DNA of 64,000 nt, from contig CM035422.1 of the NCBI GenBank assembly GCA_020310875.1, forward strand, positions 53,185,894-53,249,893, given 5' to 3'. The notes beneath the pieces were generated by a model that saw only the letters and a program-made list of their open reading frames with translations, was not told where the DNA came from and did no database searches. How positions within the stretch are numbered: the stretch's first letter is position 1; each line of letters starts with the position of its first letter. Below are positions 22,555-34,512 of the stretch, piece by piece. A program made the translations under genes and the position numbers. The stretch comes from Ceratopteris richardii (Eukaryota; Streptophyta; Polypodiopsida; Polypodiales; Pteridaceae).

Positions 22555-23614
22555 TGTTGGAGCAAATGCCAAGCCTTCACACTTGGCTAGGCATTGGAAG
22601 AAGCTATATGCAATGATTGAAGAACCACATGAACCATTGCTTATGGTTTTTGCCATTAACTTTTATAAAAGTCATTTGACTTAGAAGAATCTTGCAAATG
22701 CCACTAAACTCGTGGAGTTATGAGAACTTTATGGTACAAGTTTCCCTCAGGGAATATCTCCTTATTTAGAGGAAGAACTTTTAGGTGGAAGGTCATTTGA
22801 ATTTCAAAATTCAAACTTGAAGAGAGTCACTATAAAAGTAGCTTGAAGTCTCGTGGCCAATGAGCCCTCATTGTTGAGCATATTGTAGATCATTTGATGT
22901 AGTTGAGAGGCTTACACTATAGCCTACTCCTATCACCATCATTGAGCATCATATTCATGCCAATGATCATGTACGACATTGTCTATAATACATTATATCA
23001 TTGATCATCTATGATGGTCTTTTTACCATTGACACTCATAACACTGTACTTGTCTTGCTCATAACTCAGTGATCCCTCCATCATTTTCAATGTTCTATAG
23101 CTCATTGGAACAAGCTCAAAGTCTATTACAAGCTGTCAAAGTCTGAAGAAGATTCATTCAGCCAATTGGGAGAAAATCGTCTCGAAGTGGTCACTGGTCA
23201 TTCTGTGTGGAGTTCCTAAAAAGTCAGGGGTAAGCTTCTACTTGCTAAAGACATTGCTCAGTGTCAGGTCTATCATTTTAAGTGGTTCCACATGGAATCA
23301 TTAGCTCTCTATGCTAATTAGATACCCTCAGAAGGAAGTTTTCTAATTGCTACTGTCCTGTGAGTACTGAGCATAACATCTAGCAGGTGTCAAGACCAAA
23401 ATAACAACTTTTTGGTTACTAGCTAGATGCAAACTTATCTGTTTTTTATCAGATTGTTTGAAGCATCATCTCCAAAGCACATAGGCACTTATTTAGTGTC
23501 ATTGGAAAGCTAAAGGGACTTACAAGTCAACTCTGAAGTAAAATAGGGCTCGTACAATGCAAGGATTAGCAGTACCAACTCATTTCTTGATGTGTCCATC
23601 CATCGTTCCCAACA
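22555..23614 (+). mobile_element. solo LTR of the Copia-2-like family
   Basis: A 1,060-bp segment from TGTTGGAGCAAATGCC to ...TTCCCAACA, alignable along its length with the Copia-2 LTR, including an ACTATAAAAGTAG box near 22830 and the GGTCATTTGAATT region upstream. Flanks are ATACG on the left and ATACA on the right, a near 5-bp duplication. No internal element sequence accompanies it, so it is read as the product of LTR-LTR recombination. Confidence 0.75.
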
Positions 23615-24062
23615 ATACACATATACACACATGCAAAACCATATCTACATGCGCATGCATGCACATACACACACATACACATATATATACACATGCACAT
23701 ACACATGCACATGCACATGCACATGCACATACACATATGCATACATATGCACATACGTATACACATACACATACACATATGCATACATAAACACATACAC
23801 ATGCATACACATACACATGCATACACATACACACACATACACATACACACATATACATATACACACACGTACACACACATATGAATACACATATACACAT
23901 ACACACATATACATATACATACACATACATGCACATACACATACACACACATACATACATAGATATACACAAATACACAAATACACAAATATACATAAAT
24001 ATACATATACACTTACATGTGCATACACACATGTCCACATAGATACATACACAAACACACAT
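23615..24062. repeat. degenerate (ACACAT)n/(CA)n microsatellite
   Basis: About 450 bp of ACACAT, ACATGC and ATACAC units. All long frames here on both strands are translations of the repeat (Thr-His or Cys-Val runs) and are not genes. The same kind of repeat lies left of the solo LTR at 22530-22554. Confidence 0.95.
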
Positions 24063-24286
24063 ATAATATGAATGAATGATACAATTAAAGTAATAAATCA
24101 CATGTTAAAGATAAACTGTAATAAAAATCATTAATATATTTCAATCGTTTAGTTCACTTCAATAAAATAAATTAATTTAATAAACACTCTTAAATTATTA
24201 AAATGATGAACTCTCACCATAGACACAATTAGAAAACATAACTGATATGAAAAAAAATAATAATAAAATAAATAAATAAATAAATA

Positions 24287-24326
<40 letters not shown>

Positions 24327-25031
24327 AGGTGTGTGTGTAAATGTATGTGTGTATCAATGTATATAATACAATGAATGTAAATAGTGTTAATCATATGAAT
24401 CACCCCATGATCATCATCATCCACATCATCATGATCATATGCATGATCTGATGTATCTAAAGAGGCATCATGGGTAGAGGGGTCAATACCCTGTGATGAT
24501 CGATATCATCCCTCCTAGGTCTGTATGTCCACCACATCCATATAAGCCTTTCCCTAATACTCCTCTATTTCACATAAAAAACATAAATAAATAAAAAATA
24601 TAAAGCATCAATCAAAATAAAGTAAACTATATCAAATTTAAAAATACTCACAAAATATATGGAAGCTCTCTTATTTTCTCAATTAGAGTGTGATATCCAA
24701 AATATGTAGCATATTCAATTTCCTTTTTCATAGGATTACGACCATAATCTTTACGTTGCATTGAAGAAAATAAAAAAGATTAATGATTAGTGTTTTAAAT
24801 AAAATAAACAATATAATTTCAACAGTACATATACTTACAAATGTAGCAATAAAACTATCATGCTCCCTTTGACCTAAGTGTGATGTATGACCTACTTCAA
24901 TTCTCTTTTTTGTTGTAGCTTGTGTATATCTAATGAAACAAAAGTACATAGTTTAAATGTGAAATATTTATGGAACATATGAGAATTATAACTCACAATA
25001 ATATAAACTATTTTAGATACCCTCTGTTTGG
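24063..25031. other. AT-rich region with a faint reverse-strand coding relic
   Basis: Mostly AT-rich and gene-poor, with an (AT)n tract at about 24281-24325 and a GATGAT run near 24400-24425. On the reverse strand, segments at about 24930-24840 and 24760-24660 read as exon-like peptides (RIEVGHTSHLGQREHDSFIA; KEIEYATYFGYHTLIEKIRE). The first is followed by a GTAAGT donor. They look like remains of an intron-bearing gene or transposase, family not recognised. Confidence 0.3.
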
Positions 25032-25630
25032 GGTCCTAAACCCAAGGGAAAAAATGCGGATAGAGGCTTACTTTGTTGCTCAAATTCCTCGGAATCCACA
25101 AACGGCCCTCGGATGTATTCGTGGAAGAAAGGAAATGGAAACCCTTATGCACATGTGAGTGGGGATCCGGTCTTGTGGATTGCTTCCCGGGATTGCTCTT
25201 CTTGCTCCCCCAATCTCTTTCTCTTACTCCCCTTCATATGCTCTCATTCTCATACACTCTCTCAGACACCCATACATTCACACACACTCACGTAGTCCCG
25301 CACACATACACTTATACACATATCCTCTCCCTAATTCCCTTTCACTCTCACACGCACTTCCTCTTTCTCTCTCTCCTCCACTCATTTCTTTACTCTTTTC
25401 CACACCTTCTTCCTCCCTCACAGATCCACACACAAACACAATTCTCTTTCTCACACTTCCTCACTCATTTTCTCTCTCAGACACACATGTACTCTCTACC
25501 ACTTCATTTCTGTATCACTCTTTTTTTCACCTCACTTCCTCTCTCTTACACCTACTTACTTATATGCACATAAACACATACACTCGTTCTTACACATATA
25601 CTCACACATGTACACACACACACACCCCCC
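25032..25630 (+). repeat. dispersed repeat copy 3 with trailing C/A/T-rich tract
   Basis: Begins GGTCCTAAACCCAAGGG like the copies at 334 and 500. After about 160 bp it passes into the same kind of C/A/T-rich tract (25190-25630), ending in CA and C runs. Family unknown. Confidence 0.4.
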
Positions 25631-26560
25631 AGGAGCATGAAACAAAGCTTCCAATCTCTTCCCAAGTGATGGGAACTCGACCCTAATGAAGCCTAACGCA
25701 AGATGCCAGTCAAAGATAAGACAATTATAACAAATGCATAGTGGAGGGGGCATACACATCTAGCAGCTGGTCTCAACTTGGATGAAGATTCCATAAGTGA
25801 CGACTTCCATATCCACTAATAGGCAGACATATACCAAGATGAATGTAGACAAACCCCAGATTTACCCAAAAAGAAAGTGCAATTATAAGTTCATGGTAGT
25901 CAGCCACAAGAACATATAGCCATCAGCTCCATTATGCGTAATTTTGACTGAATACTACGAAATCCTCACTAGCATCATAAATGCAAAATAGAGGGCATAG
26001 AACCAAAGATGAAGACATACTCACATTCCCCCCCTTCCCCAAATGCACATGCACACACATGACAAGAATGAACTTACAGGAAACTGTGTGAACTGCATCT
26101 CTGTCACTCCGGGAAGGGATGAAAACTCAGCCATAATGAAGCCTAGCACAAGGTGCAAGACGAAAACAGGAAAGGTGAAAAGAAATGCATACTCAGCAAA
26201 GCATGCACACGTATCAACTGGACCAAACTCGGATGAAGATTCCACAAGTGAAACATGCGCATCTGTTCATACCACAAACCTATATACCAAGATGAATCTA
26301 GAAAAACCCCAAATTCATCCCCAAGGAAAGTGCAAAAGTTTATGGTAGTCAGCCACAAGAACGTACAGCCATTAGCTCCATTATGCGTAGTGTCAACTGA
26401 CACCCTACTAATGTCATCAATCCCCTATGGACGTAGAACTGGGAATCCTACATGCTTACACACACCCCCACACAGCACAAACTCATAGAAGCTCTGTGAA
26501 TGTCATTTCTATCACTTCTGTACATGATGGAAACAACAGTCCCTATTGACTTCTAAAGAT
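25631..26560. repeat. tandem repeat of about 450 bp, two full units and a partial third
   Basis: Unit 1 (from about 25631) and unit 2 (from about 26050) share long matches. ATGAAGATTCCAYAAGTGA occurs at 25782 and 26234, and GGTAGTCAGCCACAAGAAC at 25895 and 26344, giving an offset of about 450 bp. A partial third unit follows from about 26460. No coding potential is evident. Reverse-strand frames in units 1 and 2 share an H-L-LGFI-EF-SL peptide, but this may only mirror DNA similarity. Confidence 0.65.
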
Positions 26561-27127
26561 TAAGAAAACTCATTTCGTTGTAATATATTGAACACTATCT
26601 ATTGTAGAGGGTTAATGAGATATATGTTAAGAGTGTCGTCCGATAGTCATATACTCATATGGATGCATTCCTGCTTCTGTTTACTCAAGATTAACATCAT
26701 ACCCATGGGAAAAGCTCTCTGTCAGTTCACTCATTCCTGCAGACACAGATTTACCGGGGCCGCGGGGGGGGGGCATTAAGGAAGATATATCTGTTAAAGC
26801 TTGACCTCACCGGTGCAAATGTGCAATCCTTAATGCTTCAGACATCCTCGAAGGAACGTACATACGAAATACCTCTGATTCTGGCCTTTTTTTGTTGATC
26901 GAAACTCCATCAGTAATATCCTCGAGCTCTAAATTGTCCAGTCCTTATTCATTGAGGAGTCCAGGTCAGGATTCAAAGAATTTCCTTCAGACCGAGTGAT
27001 GACCAAAGGTTGTGCACTTTGTATATTTATTCCAGAGAAGAAATGTGCACGGTTCTTTCCTCTTCTGCTTATGCATCACCTGTATATGTCGATAACTCCG
27101 AGCTAACCTGCCACCACGCTTCCTTCC

Positions 27128-27382
27128 TCAAGAGCTATTGGCCCGTTTTTTGTAGATGTCTGTAGATTCAAGGGCCTCAGAAAGTTCCTTACGTAAGCTT
27201 CGCCTGTTCTCTCTTAATACGAGACCACTTCTCCTCCAACCTGGAGAATAGATGCCCCCCAAAGTTTGCCCGCGACCTCCTCCAGACTCTTCTGCTGCCA
27301 ATATTGCCTCTGAAACAGGTACAAATCCCGGAGGGCCAGTGCTAACCTCCACATAATCCACCACAGAGGTTACAAGTTCCAC
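27128..27382 (-). other. unrecognised 84-residue reverse-strand frame
   Basis: The peptide (VDYVEVSTGPPGFVP, then a Gly-rich and a basic stretch ending YKKRANSS) has a more protein-like composition than its surroundings. It has no ATG: an in-frame stop lies four codons before the GTG-initiated frame. It could be a terminal exon relic of a host gene or chance. Confidence 0.2.
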
Positions 27383-29230
27383 CCTCCCTTTTTAAGGTCT
27401 TCTTTGCTTGCTGCTTGGTATGTCCCAGAACTGCTGTTCACCTTGTCACAGAAAGTACATCTCCACTGACACATACTGGGTGCAATGCTGCTATAAAGAT
27501 TGGAAAATGCACCATCGAGAAGGACTTTGCCCGATAGTAGGAGGACTGGGAACTACGGCTCTCCCAAGACAGATTATTGCACCAAACCCCAGACTTGGGA
27601 TATTAAGTGCCTTTCTTTCCTACAGAACCGTATGAGCTGTGAAAAGTACGAAAAAAGAAGCGGCCGACCAATTTGTTCAGTCATTTGAGACGCCATACTG
27701 CAACTCAGCCCCGTTCACAATCCTCTCCAAACCCCTTGAATGAGAAAAAAGAACACCGTCCTCCTCTTGTGCTTTCCCTCGAATGTCCCCCTGGTCTGCA
27801 GAAAACGAGCACGAGGAAAAGCCCCAAACACCTCCCTTGCTTCTGTATCTCCCGAACACGCCCAGAAGAAGAAGCCAAAAAATGTCTCCTGCCCGAAAGG
27901 CCTGCTGCACACCCTCGCCTTCTCCTCTCCGGCTGCCCTCGTCACTGCACAAAAAGCGAAGAGGAAGAAAAAAGAGTTGCCGACCCCCCCCTCCCATATA
28001 TTCCTCTTCTCAATAGCTGCCGGGACCTCCAAAAAACGGGCCTCTGACGACCAAGAGAACCCACACCCCCCACTTGCTTGTGCATCATTCGAGGGCATAA
28101 CCCCCCCCCCCCCCCCCCCCCCTCCGCATGTAGATTGATGGAGCATCCCCTCCCCATATCTGACATTGCAGATGTACCCTTGGCCCAATAGTAACTACTC
28201 AGATGTGCTAATTTTCCTCTAAACCCATTTTTTAGATTTTTTTTTTTGTTCAAATCTTTTTCAGGTCTACACATGGTGCTCCTCGTAAATTTGTTGCTAT
28301 GAACCTCCCAGTTCATGAGTAGATAAGTTAATCAATCAAACTGTACAGACAACCGTGCCTCTACAAAAAATTGTTTTTCTTTATGAGACTATTTACATTG
28401 TCAGCATGAGGTTCATCAGAACATTAGAAAAGATCTCCCTCTTTCAAAGAGGCCCAAAACAAAATAAGTCTATGATTGTAGCATTTTCAGATTTGCATCT
28501 CCAACCAAGCCCGACTCGCATAGCATGCCACTCCCAAAGCTACCTCACCAAGCCTTGCATGGCAACAAGCACTCAGGACGAAAGTGCCAGCATCTTAATG
28601 GATTCCCTCAAATCGCATCTCCTCAAAACAAGTTATTGCATCCTGAACATGCTCATATTTCCCATAGCGTGTAAACAACTGCCCATCCAACAATGATATT
28701 TGATCGCGTAAGCCCCTTGCAAGCCAGTTCCACATGTGCTTCTCTACCCTCATCAAAGGCCCCCAAACTGCAACCAGCTTTTAAGCCGCCAACAAAGGTG
28801 ACAACATTGGCGGAGCTCCCTTTTTGCAAAACATTCTAGTGCTTCTCTTCCATGCAACATACGTTTTTCCTCTTCGAAATAAGCATCAATCCTACACCAT
28901 GAAGACATGTTAGCGCAAAAAAAAATCGATCATAAACACATTTAACATACTCCCCCCTTCTACTTGCGAAGTCGTCCTCGACGAGCCGTTCTACCATCCG
29001 GTGCACCTCGCTTTTTACCTGCCACTTAATCAAGCGGTTAGCTTGCATAAAGAATTCTAACCTAGTCATCCAAATCATGCAACCATGACAAGCCCACAAA
29101 AACATATTTTCAATTTTTTTACTCACATATAGTCATGACATACACAATTTCCATGATATACACAATTTCCATCAACATACAATACACTCTACCAAGTGTC
29201 CATGATCGTTGTATGTGTATGCGTATGTGT

Positions 29231-29238
29231 ATGTGTAT
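29231..29238. repeat. probable target-site duplication of hAT-2, ATGTGTAT
   Basis: The 8 bp before the CATAGT terminus. The partner copy on the other side was not found because that end is lost or displaced. Confidence 0.35.
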
Positions 29239-29250
29239 CATAGTGGAAAG

Positions 29251-29302
29251 CAACGTTTTAGCAACGGCAACGGCAACGGGTTAGCAACGAGGGCAACGTA
29301 TG
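29251..29302. repeat. subterminal GCAACG array of hAT-2
   Basis: Six GCAACG words in about 50 bp just inside the terminus. They hold the same position as the GATTTAAATC boxes of hAT-1 but have a different sequence. Confidence 0.6.
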
Positions 29303-30007
29303 GACCTAGGAGTTGCGATAAAGTTATTTATTTTTCAAAATGTATATATGTATTTTTCACATATTTTGGGTCCTATGATATGTAATAAGGTAGGATATGA
29401 CTATATATACCATAAAATACTTATTACAATATAAGATATATCATAAATAATAGAGATTATCAATCTAACTTGAAAGTTGGTCGTGACTCGTGAGTCGTGA
29501 TTATATCATAACCCTCCACACAACCTTAAGATTATATCAAATACAATTATCTCAAGTACATCATCATTATATCAAAATTCAACTACAATCATAACATCAA
29601 TAATCATAACATCATCATCTAGATTCTAGATTCTAACAACATAATGATCATAACACTTAACTTTCAAGTTTCTAGTTTCTAAGTTCTAACTTCTAACTTT
29701 TAACAAATTACAATAAACATCATGATTCATAATATAAATGATAACACCTGGCATCATACATGTTACATGATCATATCATCGTTCATACATCAAAATAAAA
29801 ACATAGAGATCACTATGACAAATGATAAATCATAAATCATATGAGTCATGACGCATGGCATAAATCATAAGTGGCAAATGATAAATATAAAGTCACAAGT
29901 GAGTCGTGATAAGTGTCCACTGTCATCACAATAGTAAATACATATCATGAAATACCAAATATCAAACATGAAATGTCAAAGCCTCAAATGTCAATAATCA
30001 AACTCTG

Positions 30008-32669
30008 TCACTCTGATATGGTGTCAGATGACAAATCATCACTCTCATCATCATCATCATCCCTAGTAGTAGTGGTATGTGGTCGGCTACTAGTGGATGC
30101 ATCACCACTACCACTAGGTCCTCTGCGTCTCCGAGATGATCTGATATCATGCTGATGTAAAGTCAACTAATGGTAAAGCATAGTATATAAGTCCAGATCC
30201 TCTGGAGGAATATCTGGAATATCTCTCACTTTCTCTATATCTACTGTGTCCACGTTGACCTCCCTCACATCTCCTGTATGTTCGCTGCTCTCCAAGAGAC
30301 GCAAGTTGCAGTGGCAATAAACTAACCGCTCCAACTGCACTCTAGATAATCTGTTCCTCTTCTTTGTATGGAAGAGGGCCCATGTGCTCCAATTCCTTTC
30401 ACAAGGACTTACGCTGCAATCCTGTGAAAGGATACAAATAGCTAACTCTCTCTGCATTACAACATAATTCAAAAAATAATTAGTACATAAATCATAATAC
30501 ATATTTAGCACATATCACACAGTACACTAAAGACTTTTGACTTAGTACTTAGTACTTACCAACTGAGGAGCACTAGCACCATACATCTCCCACCATGATA
30601 CTGGCCGCAACTGAGCAGATCTCAAACAAGCTGTATCCTTTCCAAAATGGCCACCACCATTTTGGAATACCAAGAGCTGTCTCTCCAATTGAAGTCGCAA
30701 CTCTACATCAGCTCGATAAAGCCTATATACATATGTGTTCCATGCACTCAAGAGCTCCTCATCCACGATGGCCTGCTGAGATCTCCATAAGGGATGCAAT
30801 AAGTGTGCCATCCCATGGATCGGGCGATGAAACCAATCCCATCGATCCCTCCACACAGCCTTAAGCTACTCAATCCTATAAACAAAGAAATTATAAAATT
30901 TTAGAGACTAATTTTTAAGATAATAAGAATTTTAAGTGTCAAAAATTCAAAGTAATAAGTAATAACTTAATAAATACCTGTCCAATGTCAAATGTGGGCA
31001 ACGTGAAAGGGACTCACCAACTCGATCCATGAACTCATAGATGAGTCCCAATGTACTCCCCTCCATATCAACGATGCGAAGAACAGAATATAATGGATGT
31101 ATGGCACGCACAAGTGCCTCTACATCCCTCCAAAATGAATCTGATAAGCATGTAATCCGTACAAAATCTGCTCTCGGGGTAGTGTGTCCATCCCAAGCAG
31201 TCCACTCTGTAGATACAACTGTCTGCATCAAAGCCTACCGCACCCGAAGTAGTCTCTCCATCACTATGCACATGTAAGAAAATCTAGTCTTCGCAGGCTT
31301 TAGGATATCCAACTCACTGTATGATCTGAAAATAGCTAATAGTTTTGGACTCTTTGTGAACAAAGAGACCACCTTATGGCAGGTGGAAACAATAGAATGA
31401 ATCCAAGGGATCTTTCCAAGATCCTCTATCAAAAGATCAATGCTATGTGCGGCACATGGGGTCCACACAATGGAGGGAAACTCTGCCTCTAACAATCTAC
31501 CCATGGCCACACAATTACTTCCATTGTCGGTAATGACCTGCACAACATGCTTTTGACCGACATCCATAATAGCCTGGCGGATATGACCATATATAAATTG
31601 ACCTGTGACACAAAAATTACACCAAATCAGCCATGTACATACTACATACATAATACATATATATAGCATATGCAAAATTCAAATGCATATCTTAAAATTA
31701 AAACTTGAAATTTCACCTATACATACCTGTCACTTAAGTCCAGCCTGTAATGCATCGATGGCGCAAAGGAACATAGTGCCTTTGCAACAATGCACTAGTA
31801 TGTTATATACATTCCTTTTCCTGATGTCTGTCCATCCATCGCACATAATAGTGCATCCATACTTCTCCCATGTGCCCATCATGGGCTCTAACTGCTTCTC
31901 CACTATATCCTTTGTTTTGCGTAGCTCACTAGTCCTCAACTCCTCATATGAAGGACCGCTCCATCGATATCCCAATGTGCTCACTAACTCCATGGCTTCC
32001 TTCCATGCGGTTGTGCGTGCAACATTAAAAGAGAGGCCACACTATATGAAAAGCTTCATTATACCTTGTTTGGCCTCAAGTTCCCGCTGCCTCTGAAAAC
32101 CCGCACGTACAGATGCCGAAGAAAGTGATCCTCTAGCTGCCTTCACCGGTGGCTGAGTGTCACCCTTGTAGCGGGGTACTTTGACACACCCTTAAAATAA
32201 TTTTTTTGTTTTGCTTTTCAAGATGCAGAAGCCAAGCACAAGGCAAGTTACCTCGATTTCGAAGAAAAGAAGAAGTTGATCTACAACCCTCAAGATCGAT
32301 GGTATCATGTCCATGCTCATCATTTCCTCCACTAGAGGATCCCCTATGAGACTGATGTGCTCGAGCATCATGTGGAGGATGATCACAAGAGCTAATAGAG
32401 GTGGAGGTGGGCCGAGAGCTCTGTGGATACTTTCTGGCTTCCCTTTGAGCTACCCACTCAAGGAGCTCATCCTTGATGTCAACTCGCATAGGCTCCTTGC
32501 ATGCTTCAATGCCCAAGCCACTAAACTTGGCAAGGTGGGCTTTGATACGATCTTCCCCACCACCCCCTTTGTAACCACATAGGTTACATGTCCATCTCTC
32601 ACTCCCACCTGATCCAAACTTCCCTTGGCTAGACACGTACTTCCAACAATTTTGCTTTGGTTTAGGCAT
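30008..32669 (-). pseudogene. hAT-2 transposase, broken
   Basis: Coding blocks, in order on the reverse strand, are about 32669-32252 (BED finger: CNLC...RIKAHLAKFSGLGIEAC), 32190-31727 (DUF659 core, CDGWTD), 31602-30978 (VTDNGSNC, WTPCAAHSIDLL), 30876-30560 and from 30451 (hAT dimerisation segment RNWSTWALFHTKKRNRLS). All have GT...AG borders. Stops are TAG at 32042-32044, 31234-31236 and 30867-30869, and a 1-nt frame slip sits at the end of the second block. Intron positions differ from hAT-1: there is an intron after the BED region and one before VTGQF, and none at hAT-1 intron 3. The gene cannot make full transposase. Confidence 0.82.
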
Positions 32670-32860
<191 letters not shown>

Positions 32861-32864
32861 CTCG

Positions 32865-33010
32865 TCAGATCTGCATCATATCCGCGTCAGATCTGCGTCA
32901 TATCCGCATCAGATCCGCGTCAGATCCACGTCAGATCCGCCGCGTCAGGTCAGAACGACTCATTTCAAATCTGCATCAGAACGCGTCAGCGCACGTCAGA
33001 ACGCGTCAGC
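32865..33010. repeat. 11-bp tandem repeat CGTCAGATCYG and related 20-bp pair
   Basis: At least seven 11-bp units (CGTCAGATCTG, CATCATATCCG and variants) are followed by two 20-bp units built from AACGCGTCAG and CGCRCGTCAG. It lies where the 5' subterminal region of hAT-2 would be. Confidence 0.75.
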
Positions 33011-33021
33011 GCGCGTCAGAG

Positions 33022-34512
33022 CAATGGATCTCAACACCTTGATGGGACAACTCTTCACCCATGAGAAAAAGCTCAACAAAAATGGTGAAAACTCAAGAGA
33101 TAACCAATCTTCTACCCTTTATAGAGATAAGAATAAAGCTAAGGATAAAGGTAAAAGTAAGAAACAAGATGAAGAGGCTAGTACCTCTCAAGCTAATTAT
33201 GTAGGAAGAGGAAGAGGTGCTAGAGGTAGGGGCACAGGAGGTAAGCAAGGTAGGGGGAGACCCTACAACAATTCACCATGCAACATATGTGGTCTCAACT
33301 ACCACACTACACAAGAATGCTACAAAAATACAAGGAACCAAAGGGGAAGAGGCTTCCATAGAGGAAGCTATGGACAAGCTAGAGGCAAGTACAACAATGG
33401 TGGAGGCAACTACAACCATAACTACAATCAAAGCTACAACAACAACTATCAAGGAGGCTTTAGAGGAAGAAGGGACTTCAATAATTATACTGAAGATCAA
33501 GAAGACTCTCTGCTCATCATGAACATGACATCCAAGCAAGGTAAAGATGATGAGCATCTCTTCTACATTGAGTCGGTATGTTCCAATCATGTGGCAGGAA
33601 ATGTAGCTCTATTATTTGATCTTGAAGAACCCAAGGGGAAGCATGAAATACAAACAGGTGATGATACTAAACATTCAGTCAAGCAAATTGGAAATGTCAA
33701 AACATCTGATGGTAATATGAACCTTTTGAGCAAAGTTCTATATGTGCCTACTATAACAAAAAACCTAATTAGTGTTGGGCAGATTGTAGAGAAAGTTCTA
33801 TAGGTCAAATTCACTAAGCATGAAGCATATGTGGAAGACCCCCAACAAGGCTTCAAAAGGATTGCCAAAGGTGAAAATCAGGTAGATTGTTTACTTTTGA
33901 AACTGAAGACACAAGGAACATAGCACTATTCAGTTATAGAGACCAAACCTTATCTGAGTTGGAAATATGGCACAAAAGGCTAGGGCACATAGAAGAAAGG
34001 ACTCTGAAGCAAATTTGCAGGGATCAAAGTGTACTTGGCATTCCTAATGTGACCGAATAGCACATGATATACAAATGTGGAGCTTGCCAATTTGGCAAGG
34101 CTCATAGGCAACCATTCAGCAGGAAAGGATACATCCATGAAGATTATTTAGAGCTTGTACACACTGCTGTATGGGATCCTAGCAAAGATCCATCCATCTC
34201 AGGTTCAAGGTACTATGTCTCTACAGTAGGTGGACAATCCTCTATTTCATGAAGCATAAGGATGAAGTGTTTACATGTTTTAAGAAGTATTTTGCACTAG
34301 TTGAAAACCAAACAGGAAGGAGCTTGAAGAGAATCATGTCTTATGAAGGTGGTGAGTACTTTTCACATGGCTTAAAGAGGGAAGTAACAACCAGGTGCAC
34401 TCATGAATTTAATGGAGTGGAAGAGAGAAGGAACAGGTTTATTGTTGATGCAGCTAGGTCTATGTTCAATGAGAAAAAATTACCTAATTATTTATGGGCA
34501 GAGGCTGTTTCT
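33022..34512 (+). mobile_element. Copia fragment, gag to integrase (Copia-4)
   Basis: Fossil piece closely related to Copia-2. It shows gag with an RGRG/Asn-Tyr-Gly-rich region and a CCHC knuckle (about 33280-33315), protease region (about 33540-33800), GAG-pre-integrase (about 33940-34080) and part of integrase (to 34512). No LTR is present on either side. The left edge meets the hAT-2 leader; the right edge passes directly into LINE reverse transcriptase sequence. It is broken, with several breaks. Confidence 0.8.

Larger units (their letters stand above)
26561..29238. other. unclassified region, no gene recognised
   Basis: Holds a G-run (26764-26773), a 22-base C-run (about 28100-28121) and a C/GA-rich segment (27670-28140). 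Frames in that segment are long on both strands but look compositional. No terminal repeats or known protein motifs were seen. The end (29200-29238) is a TATGTG microsatellite into which the second hAT inserted. Confidence 0.35.

Noticed and set aside
23557-24101. Thr-His-rich and Cys-Val-rich frames on both strands
   Set aside because: Translations of the ACACAT microsatellite.
27670-28140. Host gene in the C/GA-rich segment
   Set aside because: Long frames occur on both strands and several phases, as expected from composition; no start, splice or domain evidence.
28930-29040. End of a Gypsy element on the reverse strand (purine tract AGAAGGGGGGAGTATG after a Glu/Asp-rich frame)
   Set aside because: The tract looks like a polypurine tract, but no matching LTR pair or pol domain was found.
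32865-33010. CRISPR-like array
   Set aside because: Units are 11 bp with no spacers and the sequence is eukaryotic; it is a minisatellite or transposon subterminal array.
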